Positions 9,646 through 19,191 of a stretch of 64,000 nucleotides of DNA are shown piece by piece (the stretch's first letter is position 1; the number at the start of each line of letters is the position of its first letter). The stretch covers positions 2,841,501 to 2,905,500 of the forward strand of contig NZ_CP117445.1 in NCBI RefSeq assembly GCF_030687715.1, in the 5' to 3' direction. The notes below the pieces were generated by a model that did not search any database, had not been told where the DNA came from, and saw only the letters and a list, made by a program, of their open reading frames with translations. This stretch comes from Pseudomonas sp. FP2196. Its GTDB lineage: Bacteria > Pseudomonadota > Gammaproteobacteria > Pseudomonadales > Pseudomonadaceae. Made by a program: the position numbers and the translations under genes.

Positions 9646-12600
9646 ATGAATCTGTCGGGTCCTTTCATCAAACGCCCGGTAGCAACCATGCTCCTGAGCC
9701 TGGCGATCATGCTGCTGGGCGGTGTCAGCTTCGGTCTGCTACCGGTTTCGCCGTTGCCGCAAATGGACTTCCCGGTCATCGTCGTGCAGGCGAGCCTGCC
9801 CGGCGCCAGCCCGGAGGTCATGGCGTCCACGGTGGCCACGCCGCTGGAGCGTTCGTTCGGCGCGATTGCCGGCGTCAACACCATGAGCAGCCGCTCCAGC
9901 CAGGGTTCAACCCGGGTCATTCTGCAATTTGACCTCGACCGCGACATCAACGGCGCGGCGCGGGAAGTACAGGCAGCTATCAACGCTTCGCGCAACCTGC
10001 TGCCGAGCGGAATGCGCAGCATGCCGACCTACAAGAAGGTCAACCCGTCGCAGGCACCGATCATGGTGCTGTCGTTGACCTCGGATGTGCTGGAAAAGGG
10101 TCAACTCTACGACTTGGCGTCGACCATCCTGTCGCAGAGTCTGTCGCAGGTGCAGGGGGTCGGTGAGGTGCAGATCGGCGGCAGTTCGTTGCCGGCCGTG
10201 CGTATCGAACTCGAACCGCAGGCCCTGAACCAGTACGGCGTGGCGCTCGATGATGTGCGCAAGACCATCGCCGATGCCAACGTGCGCCGGCCCAAGGGCT
10301 CGGTCGAGGACAGCCAGCGCTTGTGGCAGATCCAGGCCAACGACCAGTTGGAGAAAGCCAAGGATTACGAGTCGCTGATCATCCATTACGCCGATGGTGC
10401 CGCGTTGCGCCTGAAGGACGTGGCCAAGGTCAGCGACGGCGTCGAAGACCGCTACAACAGCGGCTTCTTCAATGACGACGCGGCGGTGCTGCTGGTGATC
10501 AACCGCCAGGCCGGGGCCAACATTATCGAGACGGTCAACGAGATCAAGGCGCAACTGCCCGCGCTGCAAGCGGTGCTGCCGGCCAGCGTGAAGCTGAATC
10601 TGGCGATGGACCGTTCGCCGGTGATCAAGGCAACGTTGCACGAAGCCGAGATGACCCTGTTGATCGCCGTGGTACTGGTGATTCTGGTGGTGTTCCTGTT
10701 TCTCGGTAACTTCCGCGCCTCACTGATTCCGACCTTGGCGGTGCCGGTGTCGCTGGTCGGTACGTTCGCGGTGATGTACCTCTATGGCTTCTCACTGAAC
10801 AACCTGTCACTGATGGCGCTGATTCTCGCCACCGGTCTGGTGGTGGACGATGCCATTGTGGTGCTGGAGAACATTTCCCGGCACATCGACGAGGGCGTCA
10901 AACCCATGCAGGCCGCGTATCTGGGGGCCAAGGAAGTCGGCTTCACGCTCCTGTCGATGAACGTCTCGCTGGTCGCTGTGTTCCTGTCGATTCTGTTTAT
11001 GGGCGGGATTGTCGAGAGTTTGTTCCGCGAATTCTCCATCACGCTGGCTGCGGCCATCGTGGTGTCGCTGGTGGTTTCGCTGACGCTGACGCCGATGCTC
11101 TGCGCGCGCTGGCTCAAGCCGCACACGCCAGGGCAGGAAAACCGTCTGCAACGCTGGAGCCGCAAGACCAATGACTGGATGGTGGCCAAGTACGCCACCA
11201 GCCTCGACTGGGTGCTGCGCCACCGCCGCCTGACGTTGCTGAGTCTGTTCATCACCGTTGGCGTCAACGTTGCGCTCTACGTGGTCGTGCCGAAAACCTT
11301 CATGCCGCAACAGGACACCGGCCAGTTGATTGGTTTTGTGCGCGGTGACGACGGTCTGTCGTTCAGCGTGATGCAGCCGAAAATGGAAACCTTCCGCCGC
11401 GCCGTGCTCAAGGACGAAGCGGTGGAAAGTGTCGCCGGGTTCATTGGTGGCAGCAACGGCACCAACAACGCCTTCATGCTGGTGCGCCTGAAGCCGATCA
11501 AGGATCGCCAGTTGTCGGCGCAAAAAGTCATCGAGCGTTTGCGCAAGGAAATGCCCAAGGTGCCCGGTGCGCAGCTGATGCTGATGGCGGATCAGGATCT
11601 GCAATTCGGCGGTGGCCGCGAGCAGACCACTTCGCAGTACAGCTACATCCTGCAAAGCGGTGATCTTGGCGAGTTGCGTGAGTGGTATCCGAAAGTGGTC
11701 GCCGCGCTGCGGGCTTTGCCGGAGTTGACGGCCATTGATGCCCGTGAAGGCAAAGGCGCGCAGCAGGTGACGTTGATTGTCGACCGCGATCAGGCCAAAC
11801 GCCTGGGTGTCGACATGGACATGGTCACGGCGGTGCTGAACAACGCTTACAGCCAGCGGCAGATTTCGACGATCTACGACAGCCTGAACCAGTACCAAGT
11901 GGTGATGGAGGTCAATCCGAAATACGCCCAGGATCCGATTACCCTCAAGCAGGTCCAGGTGATCACCGCCGACGGCGCACGGATTCCGCTATCGACCATC
12001 GCTCACTATGAGAGCAGCCTGGAGGACGATCGCGTCAGCCACGAAGGTCAGTTCGCCTCGGAAGATATTTCTTTCGACATGGCTGAAGGCGTGACGGTAG
12101 AGCAGGGCAGTGCCGCCATCGAGCGGGCGATTGCCAAGCTCGGCTTGCCGGAAGACGTGATCGCGAAAATGGCCGGTACTGCCGATGCTTTCGCCGCGAC
12201 CCAGAAGAGCCAGCCGTTCATGATTCTCGGCGCGCTGCTGGCGGTGTATCTGGTATTGGGCGTTCTGTATGAAAGCTACATTCATCCGCTGACGATTCTG
12301 TCGACGCTGCCGTCGGCCGGTGTCGGCGCATTGCTGTCGATCTATGCGCTGGGTGGCGAATTCAGCCTGATCTCACTGCTCGGGCTGTTTCTGCTGATCG
12401 GCGTGGTGAAGAAAAACGCGATCCTGATGATCGACCTCGCACTGCAACTGGAGCGTCATCAGGGCATGTCGCCGCTGGAATCGATCCGCAGCGCCTGTCT
12501 GCAACGTCTGCGACCCATTCTGATGACCACACTGGCGGCGATTCTCGGTGCCTTGCCGTTACTGCTCAGCCGGGCCGAAGGCGCGGAAATGCGCCAGCCG

Positions 12601-12753
12601 CTGGGCCTGACCATCATCGGCGGGCTGGTTTTCAGCCAAGTGCTGACGCTTTACACCACCCCGGTGGTCTACCTCTATCTCGACAAGCTTCGCCATCGTT
12701 TCAACAAATGGCGTGGCGTGCGTACTGACGCTGCTCTGGAAACTCCGCTATGA
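9646..12753 (+). CDS. muxC: RND efflux pump subunit, MuxC/MdtC type
   Basis: 1035 residues from the ATG at 9646 (MNLSGPFIKRPVATMLLS). The frame is open back to a GTG at 9622, but that extension runs out of the REP-like sequence and adds residues not usual for the family. Helix 4 carries LVVDDAIVVLENISR with the Asp pair. It is the second RND subunit, clearly related to its neighbour but distinct, as expected for a heteromeric MdtBC/MuxBC pump. The stop codon overlaps the start of the channel gene (ATGA). P. aeruginosa Mux exports aminocoumarins, macrolides and other drugs; the substrate here is not shown by the sequence. Confidence 0.92.
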   Translation: MNLSGPFIKRPVATMLLSLAIMLLGGVSFGLLPVSPLPQMDFPVIVVQASLPGASPEVMASTVATPLERSFGAIAGVNTMSSRSSQGSTRVILQFDLDRDINGAAREVQAAINASRNLLPSGMRSMPTYKKVNPSQAPIMVLSLTSDVLEKGQLYDLASTILSQSLSQVQGVGEVQIGGSSLPAVRIELEPQALNQYGVALDDVRKTIADANVRRPKGSVEDSQRLWQIQANDQLEKAKDYESLIIHYADGAALRLKDVAKVSDGVEDRYNSGFFNDDAAVLLVINRQAGANIIETVNEIKAQLPALQAVLPASVKLNLAMDRSPVIKATLHEAEMTLLIAVVLVILVVFLFLGNFRASLIPTLAVPVSLVGTFAVMYLYGFSLNNLSLMALILATGLVVDDAIVVLENISRHIDEGVKPMQAAYLGAKEVGFTLLSMNVSLVAVFLSILFMGGIVESLFREFSITLAAAIVVSLVVSLTLTPMLCARWLKPHTPGQENRLQRWSRKTNDWMVAKYATSLDWVLRHRRLTLLSLFITVGVNVALYVVVPKTFMPQQDTGQLIGFVRGDDGLSFSVMQPKMETFRRAVLKDEAVESVAGFIGGSNGTNNAFMLVRLKPIKDRQLSAQKVIERLRKEMPKVPGAQLMLMADQDLQFGGGREQTTSQYSYILQSGDLGELREWYPKVVAALRALPELTAIDAREGKGAQQVTLIVDRDQAKRLGVDMDMVTAVLNNAYSQRQISTIYDSLNQYQVVMEVNPKYAQDPITLKQVQVITADGARIPLSTIAHYESSLEDDRVSHEGQFASEDISFDMAEGVTVEQGSAAIERAIAKLGLPEDVIAKMAGTADAFAATQKSQPFMILGALLAVYLVLGVLYESYIHPLTILSTLPSAGVGALLSIYALGGEFSLISLLGLFLLIGVVKKNAILMIDLALQLERHQGMSPLESIRSACLQRLRPILMTTLAAILGALPLLLSRAEGAEMRQPLGLTIIGGLVFSQVLTLYTTPVVYLYLDKLRHRFNKWRGVRTDAALETPL

Positions 12754-14222
12754 CTGACCGTTCGCTTATCCATCTGGCCACTGTTCGCGGCTCGCGTCTG
12801 TTGAGCCTGTCGCTGTGCGTGGCAATGCTCAGTGCCTGCGCCGTCGGCCCGGACTACCAGCGTCCGCAGACGGTCGAAGTCGCTCAATACAAGGAAGCTG
12901 AAGGCTGGCGTCAAGCCAACCCGAGCGATTCGCTGGCGCGTGGCGCGTGGTGGGAGTTGTATGGCGATCAGCAACTCAACGGGCTGATCGAAAAACTCAA
13001 CAGTTCCAACCAGACCGTCGCGCAATCGGAAGCCCAATACCGCCAGGCCCAGGCTTTGGTGCGCAGTGCGCGTGGCGCGTTTTACCCGAGTGTCGACCTC
13101 AGCCTGGGCAAGACTCGCTCCAGCCAGGGCACCGGCAGCAGCAGTTCGAGTCTGAGCAGTTCTTCCAGCGGTATCCGCGACACTTACAGTGCTGAGCTGG
13201 GAGTGAGTTGGGAGGCCGATGTTTGGGGCAAGTTGCGTCGTGGTCTTGAGGCCGATCAGGCCAGTGCACAGGCGAGTTTCGCCGATCTGGCCGCGATGCG
13301 TTTGAGTCAGCAGTCGGAGTTGGTGCAGAACTACCTGCAGCTACGGGTGATCGATCAGCAGAAGCGTTTACTCGAAGCGACGGTTGCTGCGTATGAGCGC
13401 TCGCTGAAAATGACCCAGAACCAATACCGTGCCGGCGTGTCCGGGCGTGACGCGGTGGCGCAGGCGCAGACGCAACTGAAAAGCACCCAGGCTGATCTGG
13501 TCGATCTGATCTGGCAGCGTGCGCAATTCGAGAACGCCATTGCCGTGCTGACCGGTCAGGCGCCTGCGGACTTCAATATCGCCGAAACCCAGACCATCCC
13601 GAACTTGCCGCAGGTGCCGTTGAGCCTGCCGTCGCAGTTGCTGGAGCGGCGTCCGGACATCGCCTCGGCCGAGCGCTCGGTGATCGCCGCCAACGCCAAC
13701 ATCGGTGTGGCGAAAGCGGCGTATTACCCTGACCTGTCCCTGAGCCTGAGCGGTGGCTACAGCAGCAGTACTTCACAAAACCTGATCAGTTTGCCGAACC
13801 GCTTCTGGTCCGTCGGACCAAAACTGGCCTTGCCGCTGTTCGACGGCGGTATCCGCTCGGCGGAAGTCGACCGCACTGAAGCGGTGTACGACCAGACGGT
13901 CGCCAAGTACCGGCAGACCGTGCTCGACGGTTTCCGCGAAGTGGAAAACTATCTGGTGCAGCTCAAGGTGTATGAGGACGAAGCGGCGGTGCGCCAGGAA
14001 GCCCTCGATGCTGCCCGCGATTCCTTGCGCCTTACGGAAAACCAGTACAAGGCCGGGCTGATTGCCTACATCGACGTGGTCGTGGTGCAAGCCACTGCGT
14101 TGAGTAATGAGCGCAGTGTGTTGACGATTCTGCAGAACCGATTGATTGCCAGTGTGCAGTTGATTGCCGCGCTGGGCGGCGGTTGGGATGGGGAGTTGGA
14201 GGCTAGCGAGACCAAAAACTGA
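12750..14222 (+). CDS. opmB: outer-membrane efflux channel, OpmB/NodT family
   Basis: A 490-residue outer-membrane factor with two tandem OEP halves (about 65-255 and 270-475), each with long helical segments. The N-terminus is a lipoprotein-type signal with AMLSACAVGPDY, so the mature protein should be lipidated at the Cys of SAC. A Ser-rich loop (about 130-145) lies in the first half. It forms the trimeric channel for the Mux pump. It is translationally coupled to muxC by a 4-base overlap. No clear terminator follows; 14223-14517 has no gene that I recognise. Confidence 0.92.
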   Translation: MTDRSLIHLATVRGSRLLSLSLCVAMLSACAVGPDYQRPQTVEVAQYKEAEGWRQANPSDSLARGAWWELYGDQQLNGLIEKLNSSNQTVAQSEAQYRQAQALVRSARGAFYPSVDLSLGKTRSSQGTGSSSSSLSSSSSGIRDTYSAELGVSWEADVWGKLRRGLEADQASAQASFADLAAMRLSQQSELVQNYLQLRVIDQQKRLLEATVAAYERSLKMTQNQYRAGVSGRDAVAQAQTQLKSTQADLVDLIWQRAQFENAIAVLTGQAPADFNIAETQTIPNLPQVPLSLPSQLLERRPDIASAERSVIAANANIGVAKAAYYPDLSLSLSGGYSSSTSQNLISLPNRFWSVGPKLALPLFDGGIRSAEVDRTEAVYDQTVAKYRQTVLDGFREVENYLVQLKVYEDEAAVRQEALDAARDSLRLTENQYKAGLIAYIDVVVVQATALSNERSVLTILQNRLIASVQLIAALGGGWDGELEASETKN

Positions 14223-14517
14223 TGGTTGGCAATGACCTGTGGTGGAGGAACCAGCCCCAATCCCTGCAACCCAACCAGTCCTGAAACACCGCGTTGGATG
14301 GTTCCAGGGCTACTTCGCAGGCCAACGGGATTCATCCCCCGCCACAGGGGTTCAGTGTTAGCCGTAAACACCGGACCAGAGGCTTGCAGGACTATCGAAC
14401 AAGCGTTTCATCGGGTTGATGGCAGTTTGGTTACTTTGTCAGTGCGTTCTGCTGTGCAATCAGTACAATCGCCGCATTTGCCCGACCGAGAATGGACGCG
14501 ATCCGGTTTGGGTAGTC

Positions 14518-16611
14518 ATGAGAATCCGCATGCTCATCGGTAGTTATTCCTCCACCCTGGTTTTCATTTCGTTGTGTGTAGCGATCCTCGCGTCCTACAC
14601 CGCCCTCGACCTTACCGGACGCATTGCAACAGCCAAGGGCCGTGCCGTGCATTTCTGGACAGCCGGGGGCGCGTTCGCCATGGGGGTGGGTGTCTGGTCG
14701 ATGCACTTCATCGGCATGCTCGCGTTCAAACTGCCTATCGATCTGGGCTACGACATCACCCTCACGGCGCTGTCGCTGCTGATCGCGGTGCTGTCCTGTG
14801 GTTTTGCCTTGTGGTTGGTCAGTCAGCCGAAATTGCCGATTTTGCAGTTGGCTTTTGGTTCGCTGATCATGGGCGCCGGTATCAGTGCCATGCATTACAC
14901 CGGCATGGCGGCGATGCGCATGACCCCCGGGATCGATTACGACCCGACGCTGTTTGGCGCCTCGTTACTGATTGCCATCGGTGCCTCGGCCGCGGCGTTG
15001 TGGATTGCTTTTCGCCTGCGCCAGCATTCGCCCTACGTACGGCTGATTCGCGCCGGGGCTGCGGTGATCATGGGCATCGCCATTGTCGGCATGCATTACA
15101 CCGGCATGGCCGCTGCGCAATTTCCTGACGGCAGTTTCTGCGGCGCTACGCTCAACGGTCTGAAGGGCAATGGTCTGGACAGCCTGGTGCTGATCACCAC
15201 GCTAGCGGTGCTGACGATTGCCTTGTTGACCTCAATCCTCGATGCACGGCTTGAAGCGCGCACCGCCGATCTGGCGCACTCGTTGACGGTGGCCAACCGC
15301 GAACTCACGCAACTGGCGCTGCACGACACCCTGACCGGTTTGCCAAACCGCATGCTGCTCGACGACCGGATCAATCAGGCGATCAAGAAAGTCCAGGAGC
15401 AGGGCGGCTGTTTTGCCTTGATGTTCATTGATCTGGACGGCTTCAAACCGGTCAATGATGCTTTTGGCCATCACCTGGGCGATCAACTGCTGCGCGAAGT
15501 CGGTGTGCGCTTGCGCGAAGATTTGCGCAGCCTCGACACGCTGGCACGCATCGGCGGCGATGAGTTCGTGTTGCTGGTGCGCCTGACCGAGCCCGATGAT
15601 GCATTGGGATTGGCGGCACGCCAGGTCAGCCTGATCGCGCAGCCGTTTCGTGTGGCCGAACATGACTTGCAGATATCCGCCAGCGTCGGCATTGCCCTGT
15701 ATCCGGGCAATGGCCAGAACGCCCCGGAACTGCTCATGAACGCCGACGCGGCGATGTATCACGCCAAGGGTGGCGGCAAGAACGGTTACAGCTTCTTCGA
15801 TGCGTCGATGAACACCAACGCACGCAAACAGTTGCAACTGTTGCAGGACTTGCGCGCGGCACTGGAGCACCGCCAGTTCAGCCTGCATTACCAACCCAAG
15901 TTCGATGCCGCCAGCGGTCATCCGGTGGGTGCCGAAGCGTTGTTGCGCTGGCAACATCCGGTCCACGGCATGCTGATGCCAGACAAGTTTATCGATATGG
16001 CGGAGAAAACCGGCCTGATCATTCCAATCGGCGAGTGGGTGCTCAACGAAGCCTGCCGGCAGATGCGCGAGTGGTACGTGCTGGGCTACACCGACTGGCG
16101 TATCGCGGTGAATCTGTCGGCGTTGCAGTTCTGCCATGCCGGATTGGTCCGAAGTGTTGCCAAAGCCTTGGCTACGCACCATTTGCCTGCGAATAGCCTG
16201 ACCCTGGAAATCACCGAAACCACGGCAATGAGCGATGCCGATGCAAGCATGACGGTGTTGCAGGAGTTGTCGGACATGGGGGTCGACCTGTCCATTGATG
16301 ACTTCGGTACCGGTTATTCGAGCCTCATGTACCTCAAGCGTTTGCCGGCCAATGAGCTGAAGATCGACCGTGGGTTTGTACGGGATCTGGAGCATGACAG
16401 CGACGATGCGGCCATCGTGTCTGCGATTGTTGCGTTGGGGCAGGCGCTGGGGCTGCGGATTGTGGCGGAAGGCGTGGAAACGGGTTCGCAGCAGGATTTC
16501 CTGACGCAACTGGGCTGTGATTCGCTGCAAGGGTATCTGCTGGGGTATCCGAAGCCGGCGGATCAGTTCATGCGTGACATTGTGTGGGGCGAGAAGCTCG
16601 CGTTGGTCTGA
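14518..16611 (+). CDS. MHYT-GGDEF-EAL cyclic-di-GMP membrane protein
   Basis: 697 residues. The N-terminal integral membrane MHYT sensor has three repeats (MHFIGM at 62, MHYTGM at 125 and 192), thought to bind copper and sense a diatomic gas or redox state. A linker leads to a GGDEF domain with intact GGDEF at 346-350 and an inhibitory RSLD I-site five residues before it. The EAL domain starts after about residue 440 with EALLRW at 473-478. Both catalytic signatures look intact, so it could make or degrade c-di-GMP. The frame is open upstream to 14416, but the 14518 ATG gives the usual MHYT N-terminus. The layout resembles P. aeruginosa MucR and NbdA. Confidence 0.9.
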   Translation: MRIRMLIGSYSSTLVFISLCVAILASYTALDLTGRIATAKGRAVHFWTAGGAFAMGVGVWSMHFIGMLAFKLPIDLGYDITLTALSLLIAVLSCGFALWLVSQPKLPILQLAFGSLIMGAGISAMHYTGMAAMRMTPGIDYDPTLFGASLLIAIGASAAALWIAFRLRQHSPYVRLIRAGAAVIMGIAIVGMHYTGMAAAQFPDGSFCGATLNGLKGNGLDSLVLITTLAVLTIALLTSILDARLEARTADLAHSLTVANRELTQLALHDTLTGLPNRMLLDDRINQAIKKVQEQGGCFALMFIDLDGFKPVNDAFGHHLGDQLLREVGVRLREDLRSLDTLARIGGDEFVLLVRLTEPDDALGLAARQVSLIAQPFRVAEHDLQISASVGIALYPGNGQNAPELLMNADAAMYHAKGGGKNGYSFFDASMNTNARKQLQLLQDLRAALEHRQFSLHYQPKFDAASGHPVGAEALLRWQHPVHGMLMPDKFIDMAEKTGLIIPIGEWVLNEACRQMREWYVLGYTDWRIAVNLSALQFCHAGLVRSVAKALATHHLPANSLTLEITETTAMSDADASMTVLQELSDMGVDLSIDDFGTGYSSLMYLKRLPANELKIDRGFVRDLEHDSDDAAIVSAIVALGQALGLRIVAEGVETGSQQDFLTQLGCDSLQGYLLGYPKPADQFMRDIVWGEKLALV

Positions 16612-16625
16612 CTTCGGACAGGCAT

Positions 16626-16657
16626 CTGTGGCGAGGGGATAAATCCCCTCGCCACAG
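16626..16657. terminator. perfect hairpin after the c-di-GMP gene
   Basis: CTGTGGCGAGGGGAT and its exact reverse complement flank a 2-base centre (15-base-pair stem), 14 bases after the preceding stop codon. The GTGGCGAGGGGATTTATCCCC type is a common Pseudomonas intergenic palindrome and probably serves as an RNA 3' end. Confidence 0.75.
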
Positions 16658-16776
16658 GGTGTTTTCACTTGGGTTTTTCGGGGTAAGCATTGGCGCAACA
16701 CACCTCATGCAAAACCCGCCAATGGCGGTTATTCTTCCTCCCGACTGTTACGTGTGCATTCAGGGGAAAGGCCAGC

Positions 16777-17523
16777 ATGGATAAAGTCATTGTGATCACC
16801 GGTGGCGGGCGCGGGATTGGCGCCGCTACGGCGCTGCTGGCTGCCAGGCAGGGCTATCGGATCTGCATTAACTACCAGTCAGATGAACAGGCCGCGCAAA
16901 GCGTGCTGGAGCAAGTCCGCGCGTTGGGCGCACAGGCCATCGCGGTACGCGCCGACGTCAGCATCGAGGACGAAGTGATCGCCCTGTTTCATCGAGTCGA
17001 CACCGAACTGGGTCGGGTCACTGCATTGGTGAACAACGCCGGCACTGTCGGACAGAAATCGCGGGTCGACGAAATGTCTGAATTTCGCATCCTTAAAATC
17101 ATGAAAACCAATGTCCTGGCGCCGATCCTCTGCGCCAAGCACGCGATCCTGCGCATGTCGCCCAAGCACGGCGGGCAGGGCGGCAGTATCGTCAATGTGT
17201 CGTCGGTTGCCTCGCGACTCGGTTCGCCCAATGAATACGTCGATTACGCCGCGTCCAAAGGCGCGCTCGACACCTTTACCATCGGGTTGTCCAAGGAAGT
17301 GGCAGGCGAAGGAATTCGCGTGAATGCGGTGCGTCCGGGTTACATCTACACCGACTTCCATGCCCTGAGCGGCGATCCGGATCGGGTCAGCAAGCTTGAG
17401 TCGGCGATCCCGATGGCCCGGGGCGGGCGCCCGGATGAAGTGGCGGAGGCGATTGTCTGGTTGTTGTCGGACAAGGCTTCTTATGCGACGGGGACGTTTG
17501 TTGATCTGGGGGGCGGGCGGTAA
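16777..17523 (+). CDS. SDR-family NAD(P)-dependent oxidoreductase
   Basis: 248 residues from the ATG at 16777, preceded by AGGGGAAAGG. Features of a classical short-chain dehydrogenase are all present: the nucleotide-binding TGGGRGIG (about 8-15), NNAG near 87, the catalytic Ser in NVSSVAS, and YAASK for the catalytic Tyr/Lys pair. The C-terminus TGTFVDLGGGR is typical of glucose-1-dehydrogenase/FabG-like members. The substrate cannot be assigned. An upstream in-frame extension to 16690 exists but has no ribosome-binding site. It is flanked by palindromes on both sides and looks monocistronic. Confidence 0.9.
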   Translation: MDKVIVITGGGRGIGAATALLAARQGYRICINYQSDEQAAQSVLEQVRALGAQAIAVRADVSIEDEVIALFHRVDTELGRVTALVNNAGTVGQKSRVDEMSEFRILKIMKTNVLAPILCAKHAILRMSPKHGGQGGSIVNVSSVASRLGSPNEYVDYAASKGALDTFTIGLSKEVAGEGIRVNAVRPGYIYTDFHALSGDPDRVSKLESAIPMARGGRPDEVAEAIVWLLSDKASYATGTFVDLGGGR

Positions 17524-17549
17524 TACCGGGGATTGATAGCGTCATGTCG

Positions 17550-17652
17550 GGCCCCATCGCTGGCAAGCCAGCTCCCACCGGTTTCGATGCAGTTCACAAA
17601 CTCTGTGTTCAACACAAATCCCTGTGGGAGCTGGCTTGCCAGCGATGGGGCC
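17550..17652. repeat. REP-type inverted pair, GTGGGAGCTGGCTTGCCAGCGATGG family
   Basis: The 29-base arms at 17550-17578 and 17624-17652 are perfect reverse complements around a 45-base spacer. The element sits between two converging genes (SDR and MocR), where it may serve as a shared transcription end. Confidence 0.9.
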
Positions 17653-17673
17653 ATTGCAGGCAACATCAATCTG

Positions 17674-19083
17674 TCAGAACGACCGCACAATCCGCCCCAA
17701 CGTCTCCATCGCCTTCTCCGAATCCTCGGTCCACGGGCTGCCGTAATTCAAGCGGATACAATTCCTGAACCGCTGGGTTGGCGAAAAAATCGGCCCTGGC
17801 GCAATGCTGATGCCCTGCGCCAGCGCCATCTGAAACAACTTCAACGAATCCATCTGCGGTGGCAGTTCCAGCCACAAGAAGTAGCCGCCCGCCGGTTGGC
17901 TGACCCGGGTTTGCGCCGGGAAGTAACGGGCAATAGCCGCGAGCATCGCGCTTTGCTGTTCTTCCAGCGCATAACGCAATTTGCGCAGATGCCGGTCGTA
18001 GCCGCCGTGTTGCAGGTAGTCGGCAATCGCCGCTTGAGCCGGCATCGAGGCGCACAGCGAGGTCATCAGTTTCAGCCGTTCGATCTTCTGCGCGTAACGC
18101 CCGGCAGCGACCCAGCCGATGCGATAGCCGGGGGCCAGGCTTTTGGCGAATGAGCCGCAATGCATCACCAAACCCTCAGTGTCGAAGGCCTTGGCCGGTT
18201 TCGGCGCTTGCTGGCCGTAATAGAGCTCGGCGTAGACATCGTCTTCGATCAGCGGCACTTGATGGCGGCGCAGCAGTTCGACCAGTTCCTGCTTCTTCGC
18301 CTCGGGCATGGTCGCGCCCATCGGGTTCTGGAAACTGGTCATGCACCAGCAGGCCTTGATCGGGTGGCGCTCCAGCGTCTGCGCGAGTACGCCAAGGTCG
18401 ATGCCATCGCGCGGATGCACGGGGATTTCCACGGCTTTGAGTTTCAGCCGTTCAAGCACTTGCAGGCTGGCGTAGAACGCCGGGGCTTCGATGGCCACCA
18501 GGTCGCCCGGTTCGGTTACGGCTTGCAGACACAGGTTCAGCGCTTCGAGGGCGCCATTGGTGATCAGCAGTTCTTCCATCGGCAGCATCAGCCCGCCGAC
18601 CATATAGCGCAGGGCGATCTGCCGGCGCAGTTGCGGGTTGCCCGGCGACATGTCGGTGACCACCATGCGCGGGTCCATCTCCCGGGCGGCGCTGGCCAGC
18701 GAGCGGGACAGGCGTTGCAGCGGGAACAGCGTCGGGCTGGGGAACGCCGAACCGAACGGTACGGTGCTGGGGTCCTTGATCGATTCCAACACGGAGAACA
18801 CCAGTTCGCTGACGTCGACCTCTGTCGAATCGTTGACGTGGCTGCTGATCACCGGCTCCGAGAACGGACTGGGGGCGTGGGTGTTGACGAAATAGCCGGA
18901 GCGCGGGCGGGCGCGGATCAGGCCACGGCGTTCGAGCAGGTAATAGGCCTGGAATACCGTGGACGGGCTGACGCCGTAGGTCTGGCTGGCGTAACGCACC
19001 GAGGGCACGCGCTGGCCGGGGCCGAGCACGCCGGAGCGGATCAGTTCAGCGATGTCATCGGCGAATTTTTCGTAGCGTTTCAT
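17674..19083 (-). CDS. MocR-type (GntR wHTH + aminotransferase fold) regulator
   Basis: 469 residues. Residues 1-70 are a GntR winged helix-turn-helix (RVPSVRYASQTYGVSPSTV). From about 100 onward is a class I aminotransferase fold, with FQNPMGATMP, EDDVYAELY and the PLP-lysine region SFAKSLAPGYRIGW (Lys314). Such proteins bind pyridoxal phosphate as an effector or act on an amino compound and control nearby genes. It resembles the PLP-dependent aminotransferase family regulators common in Pseudomonas. No clear target gene is adjacent; the next gene (ccoG) is on the same strand upstream with about a 110-base gap. Confidence 0.9.
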   Translation of the reverse strand: MKRYEKFADDIAELIRSGVLGPGQRVPSVRYASQTYGVSPSTVFQAYYLLERRGLIRARPRSGYFVNTHAPSPFSEPVISSHVNDSTEVDVSELVFSVLESIKDPSTVPFGSAFPSPTLFPLQRLSRSLASAAREMDPRMVVTDMSPGNPQLRRQIALRYMVGGLMLPMEELLITNGALEALNLCLQAVTEPGDLVAIEAPAFYASLQVLERLKLKAVEIPVHPRDGIDLGVLAQTLERHPIKACWCMTSFQNPMGATMPEAKKQELVELLRRHQVPLIEDDVYAELYYGQQAPKPAKAFDTEGLVMHCGSFAKSLAPGYRIGWVAAGRYAQKIERLKLMTSLCASMPAQAAIADYLQHGGYDRHLRKLRYALEEQQSAMLAAIARYFPAQTRVSQPAGGYFLWLELPPQMDSLKLFQMALAQGISIAPGPIFSPTQRFRNCIRLNYGSPWTEDSEKAMETLGRIVRSF

Positions 19084-19191
19084 CGAGGAACCTTGGTGCT
19101 TGTTGATTGATGGGTGTCATGGGAAAAGCCCCTCAGCCTAGCCTTCTCCCCTCGGGAGAGGGCTGGGGTGAGGGGAAACGATTCTAACGGC

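Noticed and set aside
15232..16701. 489-codon open frame opposite the GGDEF-EAL gene
   Set aside because: Mirrors the GGDEF-EAL coding region and runs over the terminator palindrome; not compatible with a real gene.
17533..18153. 206-codon open frame that reads from the REP pair into the MocR gene
   Set aside because: It covers a palindrome and then the antisense strand of a MocR-type regulator.
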